Source: Metopolophium dirhodum (lineage: Eukaryota > Arthropoda > Insecta > Hemiptera > Aphididae). Taken from it: a DNA stretch of 64,000 nt. Positions 27,401 to 41,300 of the stretch are shown here, piece by piece; the stretch's first letter is position 1; each line of letters begins with the position of its first letter. Location of the stretch: contig NC_083560.1 in assembly GCF_019925205.1 (NCBI RefSeq), positions 149,626,526 through 149,690,525 on the forward strand. Direction: 5' to 3'. A model generated the notes under the pieces. It did not search any database and was not told where the DNA came from. It saw only the letters and a list, made by a program, of their open reading frames with translations. Both the position numbers and the translations under genes were made by a program.

Positions 27401-28045
27401 TTGTTGAATAAGACTTAAGTCAATTGCTAATACATTAGTCACCTATAGAAGGATTAGTAGAAGAAAAAACTAGAATTTAGTACTCAATTATTACCTTTAT
27501 ATTAACATTGTTCATTGGTAGGGTACATCTTTTCAAATTAATAAAAACATACTTTGTTGATGAATAACATTTTAGTCAATTGCAAATACACTTATCCACT
27601 ATAAAGAAACTATGTTTTCAGAAAACTAGAGTATACAACCCAATAATTACGCTTATATGAACATTTTATAGCGTTGGGGTACAGCTTTCAAATTAATAAA
27701 AAACATAATTTGTTGATGAATTAAATTTTAGTCAATTGCAAATACACTTATCCACTATAAATAAACTAGGTTTTCAGAAAACTAGAGTTTAAAACCCAAT
27801 AATTACGCTTATATGAACATTTTTTAGCGTTGGGGTACATCTTTTCAAATTAATAAAAAACATAATTTGTTGATGAATTAAATTTTAGTCAATTGCAAAT
27901 ACACTTATCCACTATAAATAAACTAGGTTTTCAGAAAACTAGAGTTTAAAACCCAATAATTACGCTTATATGAAAATTTCTTAGCGTTGGGGAACATCTT
28001 TTCAAATTAATAAAAAACATAATTTGTTGATGAATAAAATTTTAG
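21434..28045. repeat. Satellite array, block 5
   Basis: A/B satellite with no gene. The first 2 kb or so repeat the downstream block of copies 2 and 3, including the junctions near 23089 and 23450. The second part holds a tandem duplication with a 1312-bp offset, listed separately. Confidence 0.93.
25190..27813. repeat. Tandem duplication of a 1312-bp satellite block
   Basis: The variant GAGTACCTC occurs at 25209 and 26521, and GTACAGCTTTCAAATT at 26367 and 27679, both 1312 bp apart. The intervening rare variants (AATGACGC, TTAGTTAGCTATAGG, AATTTAGTACTCAATT, ACATACTTTGTTG) also recur in order. The only difference noticed is CACAGTAAAT near 25757 against CACTGTAAAT in the second unit. The length corresponds to eight full monomers plus one truncated B piece of about 59 bp. 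Edges are approximate. Confidence 0.85.
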
Positions 28046-28685
28046 AGAAATAACTGTATATGCCCGATTAACCAGTTATTATGCACTCTACGATTTTATG
28101 CCACTGGATGCTTTCAAACCACTGCAGGGGATCTGTGTGGCTTTAGTTCTTCAACAGTTAATCGGATAGTGCATAAAGTTAGTTGTACTATTGCGTCCTT
28201 GCGTAGTCAATATATTAAATTTCCTGGAACACCAGAGGAAATAAGACGGAAAAAGTTAAATTTTTACAGAAGAGCCAAGTTCCCAAGAGTCATCGGTGCT
28301 ATTGACTGTACCCATGTGAAGTTGTGGCAATCACCAGGTATTTACAAAAATAATTAATACTCAAACCTGTTTTTCTTATTACTAGGTACAAGTTATTACA
28401 CCCGTAGACACAATTTTCTAACAATATAAATGTAATTAATTTATTTTTATTTTTACAATTATAGTTACATTTTACATTAGTGGTCTTTCTTTCTGAATTG
28501 CAGGTGGAAAATCCGCTGAGCGTTTCCGGAACCGCAAAGGATATTTTTCGTTAAACGTTCAAGCATATCGCAATGCTAATTTGGAAATAATTGATGTTGT
28601 TGCAAATGCAAATGAAATTTCAACAATAATCAGACATTTTCATAATTTATTTGTTTATTTATTATAATTTATAATTTATTATAAT
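28046..28685 (+). pseudogene. HARBI1-like transposase gene fragment, copy 5
   Basis: Open frame 28046-28337, intron 28338-28503, second part 28504-28667. It has ATGCFQ, which matches the usual family motif and is probably ancestral. It has a private Gln-or-Asn-to-Lys cluster (IRRKKLNF rather than IRRNQLNF) and Glu-to-Lys after the intron (GGKSAERF rather than GGESAERF). CAACAGTTAATCGG is shared with copy 8. The left flank is a full A monomer with GTTGGGGAACATC rather than the truncated B piece of copies 2-4 and 6-8, so its local context is a recombinant. Charge reversals in conserved positions suggest relaxed constraint. Confidence 0.85.
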
Positions 28686-31600
28686 ATATTAACATTGTTC
28701 ATTGATAGGGTACATCTTTTCAAATTAATAAAAAACATAATTTGTTGACGAATAAAATTTTAGTCAATTGCAAATACACTTATCCACTATAATGAAACTA
28801 GGTTTACAGAAAACTAGAGTATAAAACCAAATAATTACGCTTATATGAACATTTTTTAGCGTTGGGGTACATCTTTTCAAATTAATAAAAAACATAATTT
28901 TTTGATGAATAAGACTTAAGTCAATAGCTAATACATTAGTCACCTATAGATAGATTAGTAGAAGAAATAACTAGAATTTAGAACTCAATAATTACGTTTA
29001 TATTAACATTGTTCATTGATAGGGTGCATCTTTTCAAATTAATAAATAACATAATTTGTTGTTGAATAAGACTTAAGTCAATTGCAAATACATTAGTCAC
29101 CTATAGATGGATTAGTAGAAGAAAAAACTAGAATTTAGAACTCAATTATTACCTTTATATTAACATTGTTCATTGATAGGGTACATCTTTTCAAATTAAT
29201 AAAAAACATAATTTGTTGATGAATACAATTTTAGTCAATTGCAAATACACTTATCAACTATAATGAAACTAGGTTTTCAGAAAACTAGAGTTTAAAACCC
29301 AATAATTACGCTTATATGAAAATTTCTTAGCGTTGGGGTACATCTTTTCAAATTAATAAAAAACATAAATTGTTGATGAATAAGACTTTAGTCAATTGCT
29401 AATACATTAGTCACCTATAGATAGATTAGTAGAAGGAATAACTAGAATTTAGAACTCAATAATTACGTTTATATTAACATTGTTCATTGATAGGGTAAAT
29501 CTTTTCAAATTAATAAAAAACATAATTTGTTGATGAATTAAATTTTAGTCAATTGCAAATACACTTATCCACTATAAATAAACTAGGTTTTCAGAAAACT
29601 AGAGTTTAAAACCCAATAATTACGCTTATATGAACATTTTTTAGCGTTGGGGTACATCTTTTCAAATTAATAAAAAACATAATTTGTTGATGAATAAAAC
29701 TTTAGTCAATTGCAAATATTTTTATTCACTATAAATAAACTAGGTTATCAGAAAACTAGAGTTTAAAACCAAATAATTGCGCAAATAAGAACATTTTTTA
29801 GTGTTGGGGTAAACATTACAAATTAAAAAAAAACATAATTTGTTGATGAATAAAACTTTAGTCAATTGTAAATACATTAGTCAGCTATAGGTAGATGAGT
29901 AGAAGGCAAAACTATAATTTAGAACTCAATTATTACGTTTATAATGACATTGTTCATTGATAGGGTAAATCTTTTCAAATTAATAAAAAACAAAATTTGT
30001 TGATGAATTAAATTTTAGTCAATTGCAAATACACTTATCCACTATAAATAAACTAGGTTTTCAGAAATTTAGAGTTTAAAACACAATAATTACGCTTATA
30101 TGAACATTTTTTAGCGTTAGGGTACATCTTTTCAAATTAATAAAAAACATAATTTGTTGATGAATAAAACTTTAGTCAATTGTAAATACATTAGTCACCT
30201 ATAGATAGATTAGTAGAAGGAATAACTAGAATTTAGAACTCAATTATTACGTTTATATTAACATTGTTCATTGATAGGGTACATCTTTTCATATTAATAA
30301 AAAACATAATTTGTTGATGAATAAGACTTAAGTCAACTGCTAATACATTAGTCACCTATAGATAGATTAGAAGAAGAAATAACTAGAATTTAGAACTCAA
30401 TAATTACGTATATATTAACATTGTTCATTGATTGGGTACAGCATTTCAAATTAATAAAAAACATAATTTGTTGATGAATTAAATTTTAGTCAATTGCAAA
30501 TACACTTATCCACTATAAATAAACTAGGTTTTCAGAAAACTAGAGTTTAAAACCCAATAATTACGCTTATATGAACATTTTTTAGCGTTGGGGTACATCT
30601 TTTCAAATTAATAAAAAACATAATTTGTTGATGAATAAAACTTTAGTCAATTGCAAATATTTTTATTCACTATAAATAAACTAGGTTATCAGAAAACTAG
30701 AGTTTAAAACCAAATAATTGCGCAAATAAGAACATTTTTTAGTGTTGGAGTAAACATTACAAATTAAAAAAAAACATAATTTGTTGATGAATAAAACTTT
30801 AGTCAATTGTAAATACATTAGTCAGCTATAGGTAGATGAGTAGAAGGCAAAACTATAATTTAGAACTCAATTATTACGTTTATAATGACATTGTTCATTG
30901 ATAGGGTAAATCTTTTCAAATTAATAAAAAACAAAATTTGTTGATGAATTAAATTTTAGTCAATTGCAAATACACTTATCCACTGTAAATAAACTAGGTT
31001 TTCAGAAAACTATAGTTTAAACCCAATAATTACCCTTATATGAAAATTTCTTAGCGTTGGGGTACATCTTTTCAAATTAATAAAAAACATAATTTGTTGA
31101 TGAATACAATTTTAGTCAATTGCAAATACACTTATCAACTATAATGAAACTAGGTTTACAGAAAACTAGAGTATGAAACCAAATAATTACGCTTATATGA
31201 ACATTTTTTAGCGTTGGGGTACATCTTTTCAAATTAATAAAAAACATAATTTGTTGATGAATAAAATTTTAGTCAATTGAAAATACACTTATCAACTACA
31301 AAGAAACTAGGTTTTCACAAATCTAGAGTTTCAAACCCAATAATTACGCTTATATGAAAATTTTTTTGCGTTAGGGTACATCTTTTCAAATTAATAAAAA
31401 ACATAATTTGTTGATGAATAAAACTTTAGTCAATTGTAAATACATTGGTCACCTATAAATAGATTAGTAGAAGGAATAACTAGAATTTAGAACACAATAA
31501 TTACGTTTATATTAACATTGTTCATTGATAGGGTAAATCTTTTCAAATAAATAAAAAACATAATTTGTTGATGAATTAAATTTTAGTCAATTGCAAATAC

Positions 31601-34600
31601 ACTTATCCACTATAAACAAACTAGGTTTTCAGAAAACTAGAGTTTAAAAAACAATAATTACGCTTATATGAACATTTTTTAGCGTTGGGGTACATCTTTT
31701 CAAATTAATAAAAAACATAATTTGTTGATGAATAAAACTTTAGTCAAATGTAAATACATTAGTCAGCTATAGGTAGATGAGTAGAAGGCAAAACTATAAT
31801 TTAGAACTCAATTATTACGTTTATAATGACATTGTTCATTGATAGGGTAAATCTTTTCAAATTAATAAAAAACAAAATTTGTAGATGAATTAAATTTTAG
31901 TCAATTGCAAATACACTTATCCACTGTAAATAAACTAGGTTTTCAGAAAACTATAGTTTAAACCCAATAATTACCCTTATATGAAAATTTCTTAGCGTTG
32001 GGGTACATCTTTTCAAATTAATAAAAAACATAATTTGTTGATGAATACAATTTTAGTCAATTGCAAATACACTTATCAACTATAATGAAACTAGGTTTAC
32101 AGAAAACTAGAGTATAAAACCAAATAATTACGCTTATATGAACATTTTTTAGCGTTGGGGTACATCTTTTCAAATTAATAAAAAACATAATTTTTTGATG
32201 AATAAGACTTAAGTCAATAGCTAATACATTAGTCACCTATAGATAGATTAGTAGAAGAAATAACTAGAATTTAGAACTCAATAATTACGTTTATATTAAC
32301 ATTGTTCATTGATAGGGTACATCTTTTCAAATTAATAAATAACATAATTTGTTGTTGAATAAGACTTAAGTCAATTGCAAATACATTAGTCACCTATAGA
32401 TGGATTAGTAGAATAAAAAACTAGAATTTAGAACTCAATAATTACGTTTATATTAATATTGTTCATTGATAGGGTACATCTTTTCAAATTAATAAAAAAC
32501 ATAATTTGTTGATGAATAAAATTTTAGTCAATTGCAAATACACTTATCCACTATAAATAAACTAGGTTTTCAGAAAACTAGAGTTTAAAACCCAATAATT
32601 ACGCTCATGTGAAAATTTCTTAGCGTTGGGGTACATCTTTTCAAATTAATAAAAAACATAATTTGTTGATGAATACAATTTTAGTCAATTGCGAATACAC
32701 TTATCCACTATAAATAAACTAGGTTATCAGAAAACTAGAGTTTAAAACCAAATAATTGCGCAAATAAGAACATTTTTTAGTGTTGGGGTAAACATTACAA
32801 ATTAAAAAAAAACATAATTTGTTGATGAATAAAACTTTAGTCAATTGTAAATACATTAGTCAGCTATAGGTAGATGAGTAGAAGGCAAAACTATAATTTA
32901 GAACTCAATTATTACGTTTATAATGACATTGTTCATTGATAGGGTAAATCTTTTCAAATTAATAAAAAACAAAATTTGTTGATGAATTAAATTTTAGTCA
33001 ATTGCAAATACACTTATCCACTATAAATAAACTAGGTTTTCAGAAATTTAGAGTTTAAAACACAATAATTACGCTTATATGAACATTTTTTAGCGTTAGG
33101 GTACATCTTTTCAAATTAATAAAAAACATAATTTGTTGATGAATAAAACATTAGTCAATTGTAAATACATTAGTCACCTATAGATAGATTAGTAGAAGGA
33201 ATAACTAGAATTTAGAACTCAATTATTACGTTTATATTAACATTGTTCATTGATAGGGTACATCTTTTCATATTAATAAAAAACATAATTTGTTGATGAA
33301 TAAGACTTAAGTCAACTGCTAATACATTAGTCACCTATAGATAGATTAGAAGAAGAAATAACTAGAATTTAGAACTCAATAATTACGTATATATTAACAT
33401 TGTTCATTGATTGGGTACAGCATTTCAAATTAATAAAAAACATAATTTGTTGATGAATTAAATTTTAGTCAATTGCAAATACACTTATCCACTATAAATA
33501 AACTAGGTTTTCAGAAAACTAGAGTTTAAAACCCAATAATTACGCTTATATGAACATTTTTTAGCGTTGGGGTACATCTTTTCAAATTAATAAAAAACAT
33601 AATTTGTTGATGAATAAAACTTTAGTCAATTGTAAATACATTAGTCAGCTATAGGTAGATGAGTAGAAGGCAAAACTATAATTTAGAACTCAATTATTAC
33701 GTTTATAATGACATTGTTCATTGATAGGGTAAATCTTTTCAAATTAATAAAAAACAAAATTTGTTGATGAATTAAATTTTAGTCAATTGCAAATACACTT
33801 ATCCACTGTAAATAAACTAGGTTTTCAGAAAACTAGAGTATGAAACCAAATAATTACGCTTATATGAACATTTTTTAGCGTTGGGGTACATCTTTTCAAA
33901 TTAATAAAAAACATAATTTTTTGATGAATAAAATTTTAGTCAATTGAAAATACACTTATCAACTACAAAGAAACTAGGTTTTCACAAATCTAGAGTTTCA
34001 AACCCAATAATTACGCTTATATGAAAATTTTTTTGCGTTAGGGTACATCTTTTCAAATTAATAAAAAACATAATTTGTTGATGAATAAAACTTTAGTCAA
34101 TTGTAAATACATTGGTCACCTATAAATAGATTAGTAGAAGGAATAACTAGAATTTAGAACACAATAATTACGTTTATATTAACATTGTTCATTGATAGGG
34201 TAAATCTTTTCAAATAAATAAAAAACATAATTTGTTGATGAATTAAATTTTAGTCAATTGCAAATACACTTATCCACTATAAACAAACTAGGTTTTCAGA
34301 AAACTAGAGTTTAAAACACAATAATTACGCTTATATGAACATTTTTTAGCGTTGGGGTACATCTTTTCAAATTAATAAAAAACATAATTTGTTGATGAAT
34401 AAAACTTTAGTCAAATGTAAATACATTAGTCAGCTATAGGTAGATGAGTAGAAGGCAAAACTATAATTTAGAACTCAATTATTACGTTTATAATGACATT
34501 GTTCATTGATAGGGTAAATCTTTTCAAATTAATAAAAAACAAAATTTGTAGATGAATTAAATTTTAGTCAATTGCAAATACACTTATCCACTGTAAATAA

Positions 34601-35567
34601 ACTAGGTTTTCAGAAAACTATAGTTTAAACCCAATAATTACCCTTATACGAAAATTTCTTAGCGTTGGGGTACATCTTTTCAAATTAATAAAAAACATAA
34701 TTTGTTGATGAATACAATTTTAGTCAATTGCAAATACACTTATCAACTATAATGAAACTAGGTTTACAGAAAACTAGAGTATAAAACCAAATAATTACGC
34801 TTATATGAACATTTTTTAGCGTTGGGGTACATCTTTTCAAATTAATAAAAAACATAATTTTTTGATGAATAAGACTTAAGTCAATAGCTAATACATTAGT
34901 CACCTATAGATAGATTAGTAGAAGAAATAACTAGAATTTAGAACTCAATAATTACGTTTATATTAACATTGTTCATTGATAGGGTACATCTTTTCAAATT
35001 AATAAATAACATAATTTGTTGTTGAATAAGACTTAAGTCAATTGCAAATACATTAGTCACCTATAGATGGATTAGTAGAATAAAAAAACTAGAATTTAGA
35101 ACTCAATAATTACGTTTATATTAATATTGTTCATTGATAGGGTACATCTTTTCAAATTAATAAAAAACATAATTTGTTGATGAATAAAATTTTAGTCAAT
35201 TGCAAATACACTTATCCACTATAAATAAACTAGGTTTTCAGAAAACTAGAGTTTAAAACCCAATAATTACGCTCATGTGAAAATTTCTTAGCGTTGGGGT
35301 ACATCTTTTCAAATTAATAAAAAACATAATTTGTTGATGAATACAATTTTAGTCAATTGCGAATACACTTATCCACTATAAATAAACTAGGTTTTCAGAA
35401 AACTAGAGTTTAAAACCCAATAGTTACGCTTTTTTGAAAATTTCTTAGCGTTGGGGTAAAACTAGAATTTAGAACTCAATTATGACCTTTATATAAACAT
35501 TGTTCATTTATAAGGTACATCTTTTCAAATTAATAAAAACATAATTTGTTGATGAATAAAATTTTAG
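28686..35567. repeat. Satellite array, block 6
   Basis: A/B satellite with no gene. Two long blocks repeat with different offsets. Positions around 29742-30600 recur at +2979, and positions around 31000-32600 recur at +2667 (for example GAGTATGAAACC at about 31170 and 33837). The 312-bp difference is one dimer, lost or gained between the two units. Confidence 0.92.
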
Positions 35568-36207
35568 AGAAATAACTGTATATGCCCGATTAACCAGTTA
35601 TTATGCACTCTACGATTTTATGCCACTGGATGCTTTCAAACCACTGCAGGAGATCTGTGTGGCTTTAGTTCTTCAACAGTAAATCGGATAGTGCATAAAG
35701 TTAGTTGTACTATTGCGTCCTTGCGTAGTCAATATATTAAATTTCCTGGAACACCAGAGGAAATAAGACGGAACCAGTTAAATTTTTACAGAAGAGCCAA
35801 GTTCCCAAGAGTCATCGGTGCTATTGACTGTACCCATGTGAAGTTGTGGCAATCACCAGGTATTTACAAAAATAATTAATACTTAAACCTGTTTTTCTTA
35901 TTACTAGGTACAAGTTATTACACCCGTAGACACAATTTTCTTACAATATAAATGTAATTAATTTATTTTTATTTTTACAATTATAGTTACATTTTACATT
36001 AGTGGTCTTTCTTTCTGAATTGCAGGTGGAGAATCCGCTGAGCGTTTCCGGAACCGCAAAGGATATTTTTCGTTAAACGTTCAAGCATATCGCAATGCTA
36101 ATTTGGAAATAATTGATGTTGTTGCAAATGCAAATGAAATTTCAACAATAATCAGACATTTTCATAATTTATTTGTTTATTTATTATAATTTATAATTTA
36201 TTATAAT
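35568..36207 (+). pseudogene. HARBI1-like transposase gene fragment, copy 6
   Basis: Open frame 35568-35859, intron 35860-36025, second part 36026-36189. It reads ATGCFQ and CAAGTTCCC like copies 7 and 8. Private intron changes are ATACTTAAACC and TTTTCTTACAAT. The left flank shares CAATTATGACC, TATATAAACATTG and CATTTATA with copies 7 and 8. Those three are thus one subfamily, even though the retrotransposon lies between copy 6 and copy 7. Confidence 0.85.
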
Positions 36208-36560
36208 ATATTAACATTGTTCATTGATAGGGTACATCTTTTCAAATTAATAAAAAACATAATTTGTTGACGAATAAAATTTTAGTCAATTGCAAATACA
36301 CTTATCCACTATAAATAAACTAGGTTTTCAGAAAGCTAGGGTTTAAAACCCAATTATTACGCTTATATAAAAATTTCTTAGCGTTGGGGTACATCTTTTC
36401 AAATTAATAAAAAACATAATTTGTTGATGAATAAAATTTTAGTCAATTGAAAATACACTTATCAACTACAAAGAAACTAGGTTTTCAGAAATCTAGAGTT
36501 TCAAACCCAATAATTACGCTTATATGAAAATTTTTTTGCGTTAGTGTACATCTTTTCAAA

Positions 36561-38380
36561 TTAATAAAAAACATAATTTGTTGATGAATACAATTTTAGT
36601 CAATTGCAAATACACTTATCAACTATAATGAAACTAGGTTTTCAGAAAACTAGAGTTTAAAACCCAATAATTACGTTTATATGAACATTTTTTAGCGTTG
36701 GGGTACATCTTTTCAAATTAATAAATAACATAATTTGTTGTTGAATAAGACTTAAGTCAATTGCTAATACATTAGTCACCTATAGATGGATTAGTAGAAG
36801 AAAAAACTAGAATTTAGAACTCAATTATTACCTTTATATTAACATTGTTCATTGGTAGGGTACATCTTTTCAAATTAATAGAAATATAATTTGTTGATGA
36901 ATAAAATTTTAGTCAATTGCAAATACACTTATCCACTATAACTAAACTAGGTTTTCAGGAAACTAGAGTTTAAAACCCAATAATTACGCTTATATGAAAA
37001 TTTTTTTGCGTTGGGGTACATCTTTTCAAATTAATAAAAAACATAATTTGTTGATGAATAAAACTCTAGTCAATTGTAAATACATTAGTCACCTATAGAT
37101 GGATTAGTAGAAGAAAAAACTAGAATTTAGAACTCAATTATTACCTTTATATTAACATTGTTCATTGATAGGGTACATCTTTTTAAATTAATAAAAACAT
37201 AATTTGTTGATGAATAAAATTTTAGTCAATTGCAAATACACTTATCCACTATAAATAAACTAGGTATTCAGGAAATTAGAGTTTAAAACCCAATAATTAC
37301 GCTTATATGAAAATTTCTTAGCGTTGGGGAACATCTTTTCAAATTAATAAAAAACATAATTTGTTGATGAATAAGACTTTAGTCAATTGCTAATACATTA
37401 GTCACCTATAGATAGATTAGTAGAAGGAATAACTAGAATTTAGAACTCAATTATTACCTTTATATTAACATTGTTCATTGATAGGGTACATCTTTTCAAA
37501 TTAATAAAAAACATAATTTGTTGATGAATACAATTTTAGTCAATTGCAAATACACTTATCAACTATAATGAAACTAGGTTTTCAGAAAACTAGAGTTTAA
37601 AACCCAATAATTACGTTTATATGAACATTTTTTAGCGTTGGGGTACATCTTTTCAAATTAATAAATAACATAATTTGTTGTTGAATAAGACTTAAGTCAA
37701 TTGCTAATACATTAGTCACCTATAGATGGATTAGTAGAAGAAAAAACTAGAATTTAGAACTCAATTATTACCTTTATATTAACATTGTTCATTGGTAGGG
37801 TACATCTTTTCAAATTAATAGAAATATAATTTGTTGATGAATAAAATTTTAGTCAATTGCAAATACACTTATCCACTATAACTAAACTAGGTTTTCAGGA
37901 AACTAGAGTTTAAAACCCAATAATTACGCTTATATGAAAATTTTTTTGCGTTGGGGTACATCTTTTCAAATTAATAAAAAACATAATTTGTTGATGAATA
38001 AAACTCTAGTCAATTGTAAATACATTAGTCACCTATAGATGGATTAGTAGAAGAAAAAACTAGAATTTAGAACTCAATTATTACCTTTATATTAACATTG
38101 TTCATTGATAGGGTACATCTTTTTAAATTAATAAAAACATAATTTGTTGATGAATAAAATTTTAGTCAATTGCAAATACACTTATCCACTATAAATAAAC
38201 TAGGTATTCAGGAAACTAGAGTTTAAAACCCAATAATTACGCTTATATGAAAATTTCTTAGCGTTGGGGAACATCTTTTCAAATTAATAAAAAACATAAT
38301 TTGTTGATGAATAAGACTTTAGTCAATTGCTAATACATTAGTCACCTATAGATAGATTAGTAGAAGGAATAACTAGAATT
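36561..38380. repeat. Tandem duplication of a 940-bp satellite block
   Basis: Position 36561 corresponds to 37501 and the two runs match for about 880 bp, including AATAAATAACAT with TTGTTGTTGAATAAG, GGTAGGGTACATC, AATTAATAGAAATATAA and GGTATTCAGGAAA. One difference noticed is GGAAATTAGAG near 37270 against GGAAACTAGAG in the second unit. The length is six monomers. Confidence 0.8.
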
Positions 38381-41300
38381 TACAACTCAATAATTACGTT
38401 TATATTAATATTGTTCATTGATAGGGTACATCTTTTCAAATTAATAAAAAACATAATTTGTTGATGAATACAATTTTAGTCAATTGCAAATACACTTATC
38501 AACTATAATGAAACTAGGTTTTCAGAAAACTAGAGTATAAAACCAAATAATTACGCTTATATGAACATTTTTTAGCGTTGGGATAAAACTAGAATTTAGA
38601 ACTCAATTATTACCTTTATATTAACATTGTTCATTGATAGGGTACATCTTTTCAAATTAATAAAAAACATAATTTGTTGATGAATACAATTTTAGTCAAT
38701 TGCAAATACACTTATCAACTATAATGAAACTAGGTTTTCAGAAAACTAGAGTTTAAAACCCAATAATTACGTTTATATGAACATTTTTTAGCGTTGGGGT
38801 ACATCTTTTCAAATTAATAAATAACATAATTTGTTGTTGAATAAGACTTAAGTCAATTGCTAATACATTAGTCACCTATAGATGGATTAGTAGAAGAAAA
38901 AACTAGAATTTAGAACTCAATTATTACCTTTATATTAACATTGTTCATTGGTAGGGTACATCATTTCAAATTAATAGAAATATAATTTGTTGATGAATAA
39001 AATTTTAGTCAATTGCAAATACACTTATCCACTATAACTAAACTAGGTTTTCAGGAAACTAGAGTTTAAAACCCAATAATTACGCTTATATGAAAATTTT
39101 TTTTGCGTTGGGGTACATCTTTTCAAATTAATAAAAAACATAATTTGTTGATGAATAAAACTCTAGTCAATTGTAAATACATTAGTCACCTATAGATGGA
39201 TTAGTAGAAGAAAAAAACTAGAATTTAGAACTCAATTATTACCTTTATATTAACATTGTTCATTGATAGGGTACATCTTTTTAAATTAATAAAAACATAA
39301 TTTGTTGATGAATAAAATTTTAGTCAATTGCAAATACACTTATCCACTATAAATAAACTAGGTATTCAGGAAACTAGAGTTTAAAACCCAATAATTACGC
39401 TTATATGAAAATTTCTTAGCGTTGGGGAACATCTTTTCAAATTAATAAAAAACATAATTTGTTGATGAATAAGACTTTAGTCAATTGCTAATACATTAGT
39501 CACCTATAGATAGATTAGTAGAAGGAATAACTAGAATTTACAACTCAATAATTACGTTTATATTAATATTGTTCATTGATAGGGTACATCTTTTCAAATT
39601 AATAAAAAACAAAATTTGTAGATGAATTAAATTTTAGTCAATTGCAAATACACTTATCCACTGTAAATAAACCAGGTTTTCAGAAAACTATAGTTTAAAC
39701 CCAATAATTACCCTTATATGAAAATTTCTTAGCGTTGGGGTACATCTTTTCAAATTAATAAAAAACATAATTTGTTGATGAATACAATTTTAGTCAATTG
39801 CAAATACACATATCAACTATAATGAAACTAGGTTTTCAGAAAACTAGAGTATAAAACCAAATAATTACGCTTATATGAACATTTTTTAGCGTTGGGGTAA
39901 AACTAGAATTTAGAACTCAATTATTACCTTTATATTAACATTGTTCATTGATAGGGTACATCTTTTCAAATTAATAAAAAACATAATTTGTTGATGAATA
40001 CAATTTTAGTCAATTGCAAATACACTTATCAACTATAATGAAACTAGGTTTTCAGAAAACTAGAGTTTAAAACCCAATAATTACGTTTATATGAACATTT
40101 TTTAGCGTTGGGGTACATCTTTTCAAATTAATAAAAAACATTATTTGTTGATGAATAAAACTTTAGTCAATTGCAAATATTTTTATTCACTATAAATAAA
40201 CTAGGTTATCAGAAAACTAGAGTTTAAAACCAAATAATTGCGCAAATATGAACATTTTTTAGTGTTGGGGTAAACATTACAAATTAAAAAAAAACATAAT
40301 TTGTTGATGAATAAAACTTTAGTCAATTGTAAATACATTAGTCAGCTATAGGTAGATGAGTAGAAGGCAAAACTATAATTTAGAACTCAATTATTACGTT
40401 TATAATGACATTGTTCATTGATAGGGTAAATCTTTTCAAATTAATAAAAAACATAATTTGTTGATGAATAAAATTTTAGTCAATTGAAAATACACTTATC
40501 AACTACAAAGAAACTAGGTTTTCAGAAATCTAGAGTTTCAAACCCAATAATTACGCTTATATGAAAATTTCTTAGCGTTGGGGAACATCTTTTCAAATTA
40601 ATAAAAAACATAATTTGTTGATGAATAAGACTTTAGTCAATTGCTAATACATTAGTCACCTATAGATAGATTAGTAGAAGGAATAACTAGAATTTACAAC
40701 TCAATAATTACGTTTATATTAATATTGTTCATTGATAGGGTACATCTTTTCAAATTAATAAAAAAACATAATTTGTTGATGAATACAATTTTAGTCAATT
40801 GCAAATACACTTATCAACTATAATGAAACTAGGTTTTCAGAAAACTAGAGTATAAAACCAAATAATTACGCTTATATGAACATTTTTTAGCGTTGGGGTA
40901 AAACTAGAATTTAGAACTCAATTATTACCTTTATATTAACATTGTTCATTGATAGGGTACATCTTTTCAAATTAATAAAAAACATAATTTGTTGATGAAT
41001 ACAATTTTAGTCAATTGCAAATACACTTATCAACTATAATGAAACTAGGTTTTCAGAAAACTAGAGTTTAAAACCCAATAATTACGTTTATATGAACATT
41101 TTTTAGCGTTGGGGTACATCTTTTCAAATTAATAAATAACATAATTTGTTGTTGAATAAGACTTAAGTCAATTGCTAATACATTAGTCACCTATAGATGG
41201 ATTAGTAGAAGAAAAAACTAGAATTTAGAACTCAATTATTACCTTTATATTAACATTGTTCATTGGTAGGGTACATCTTTTCAAATTAATAGAAATATAA

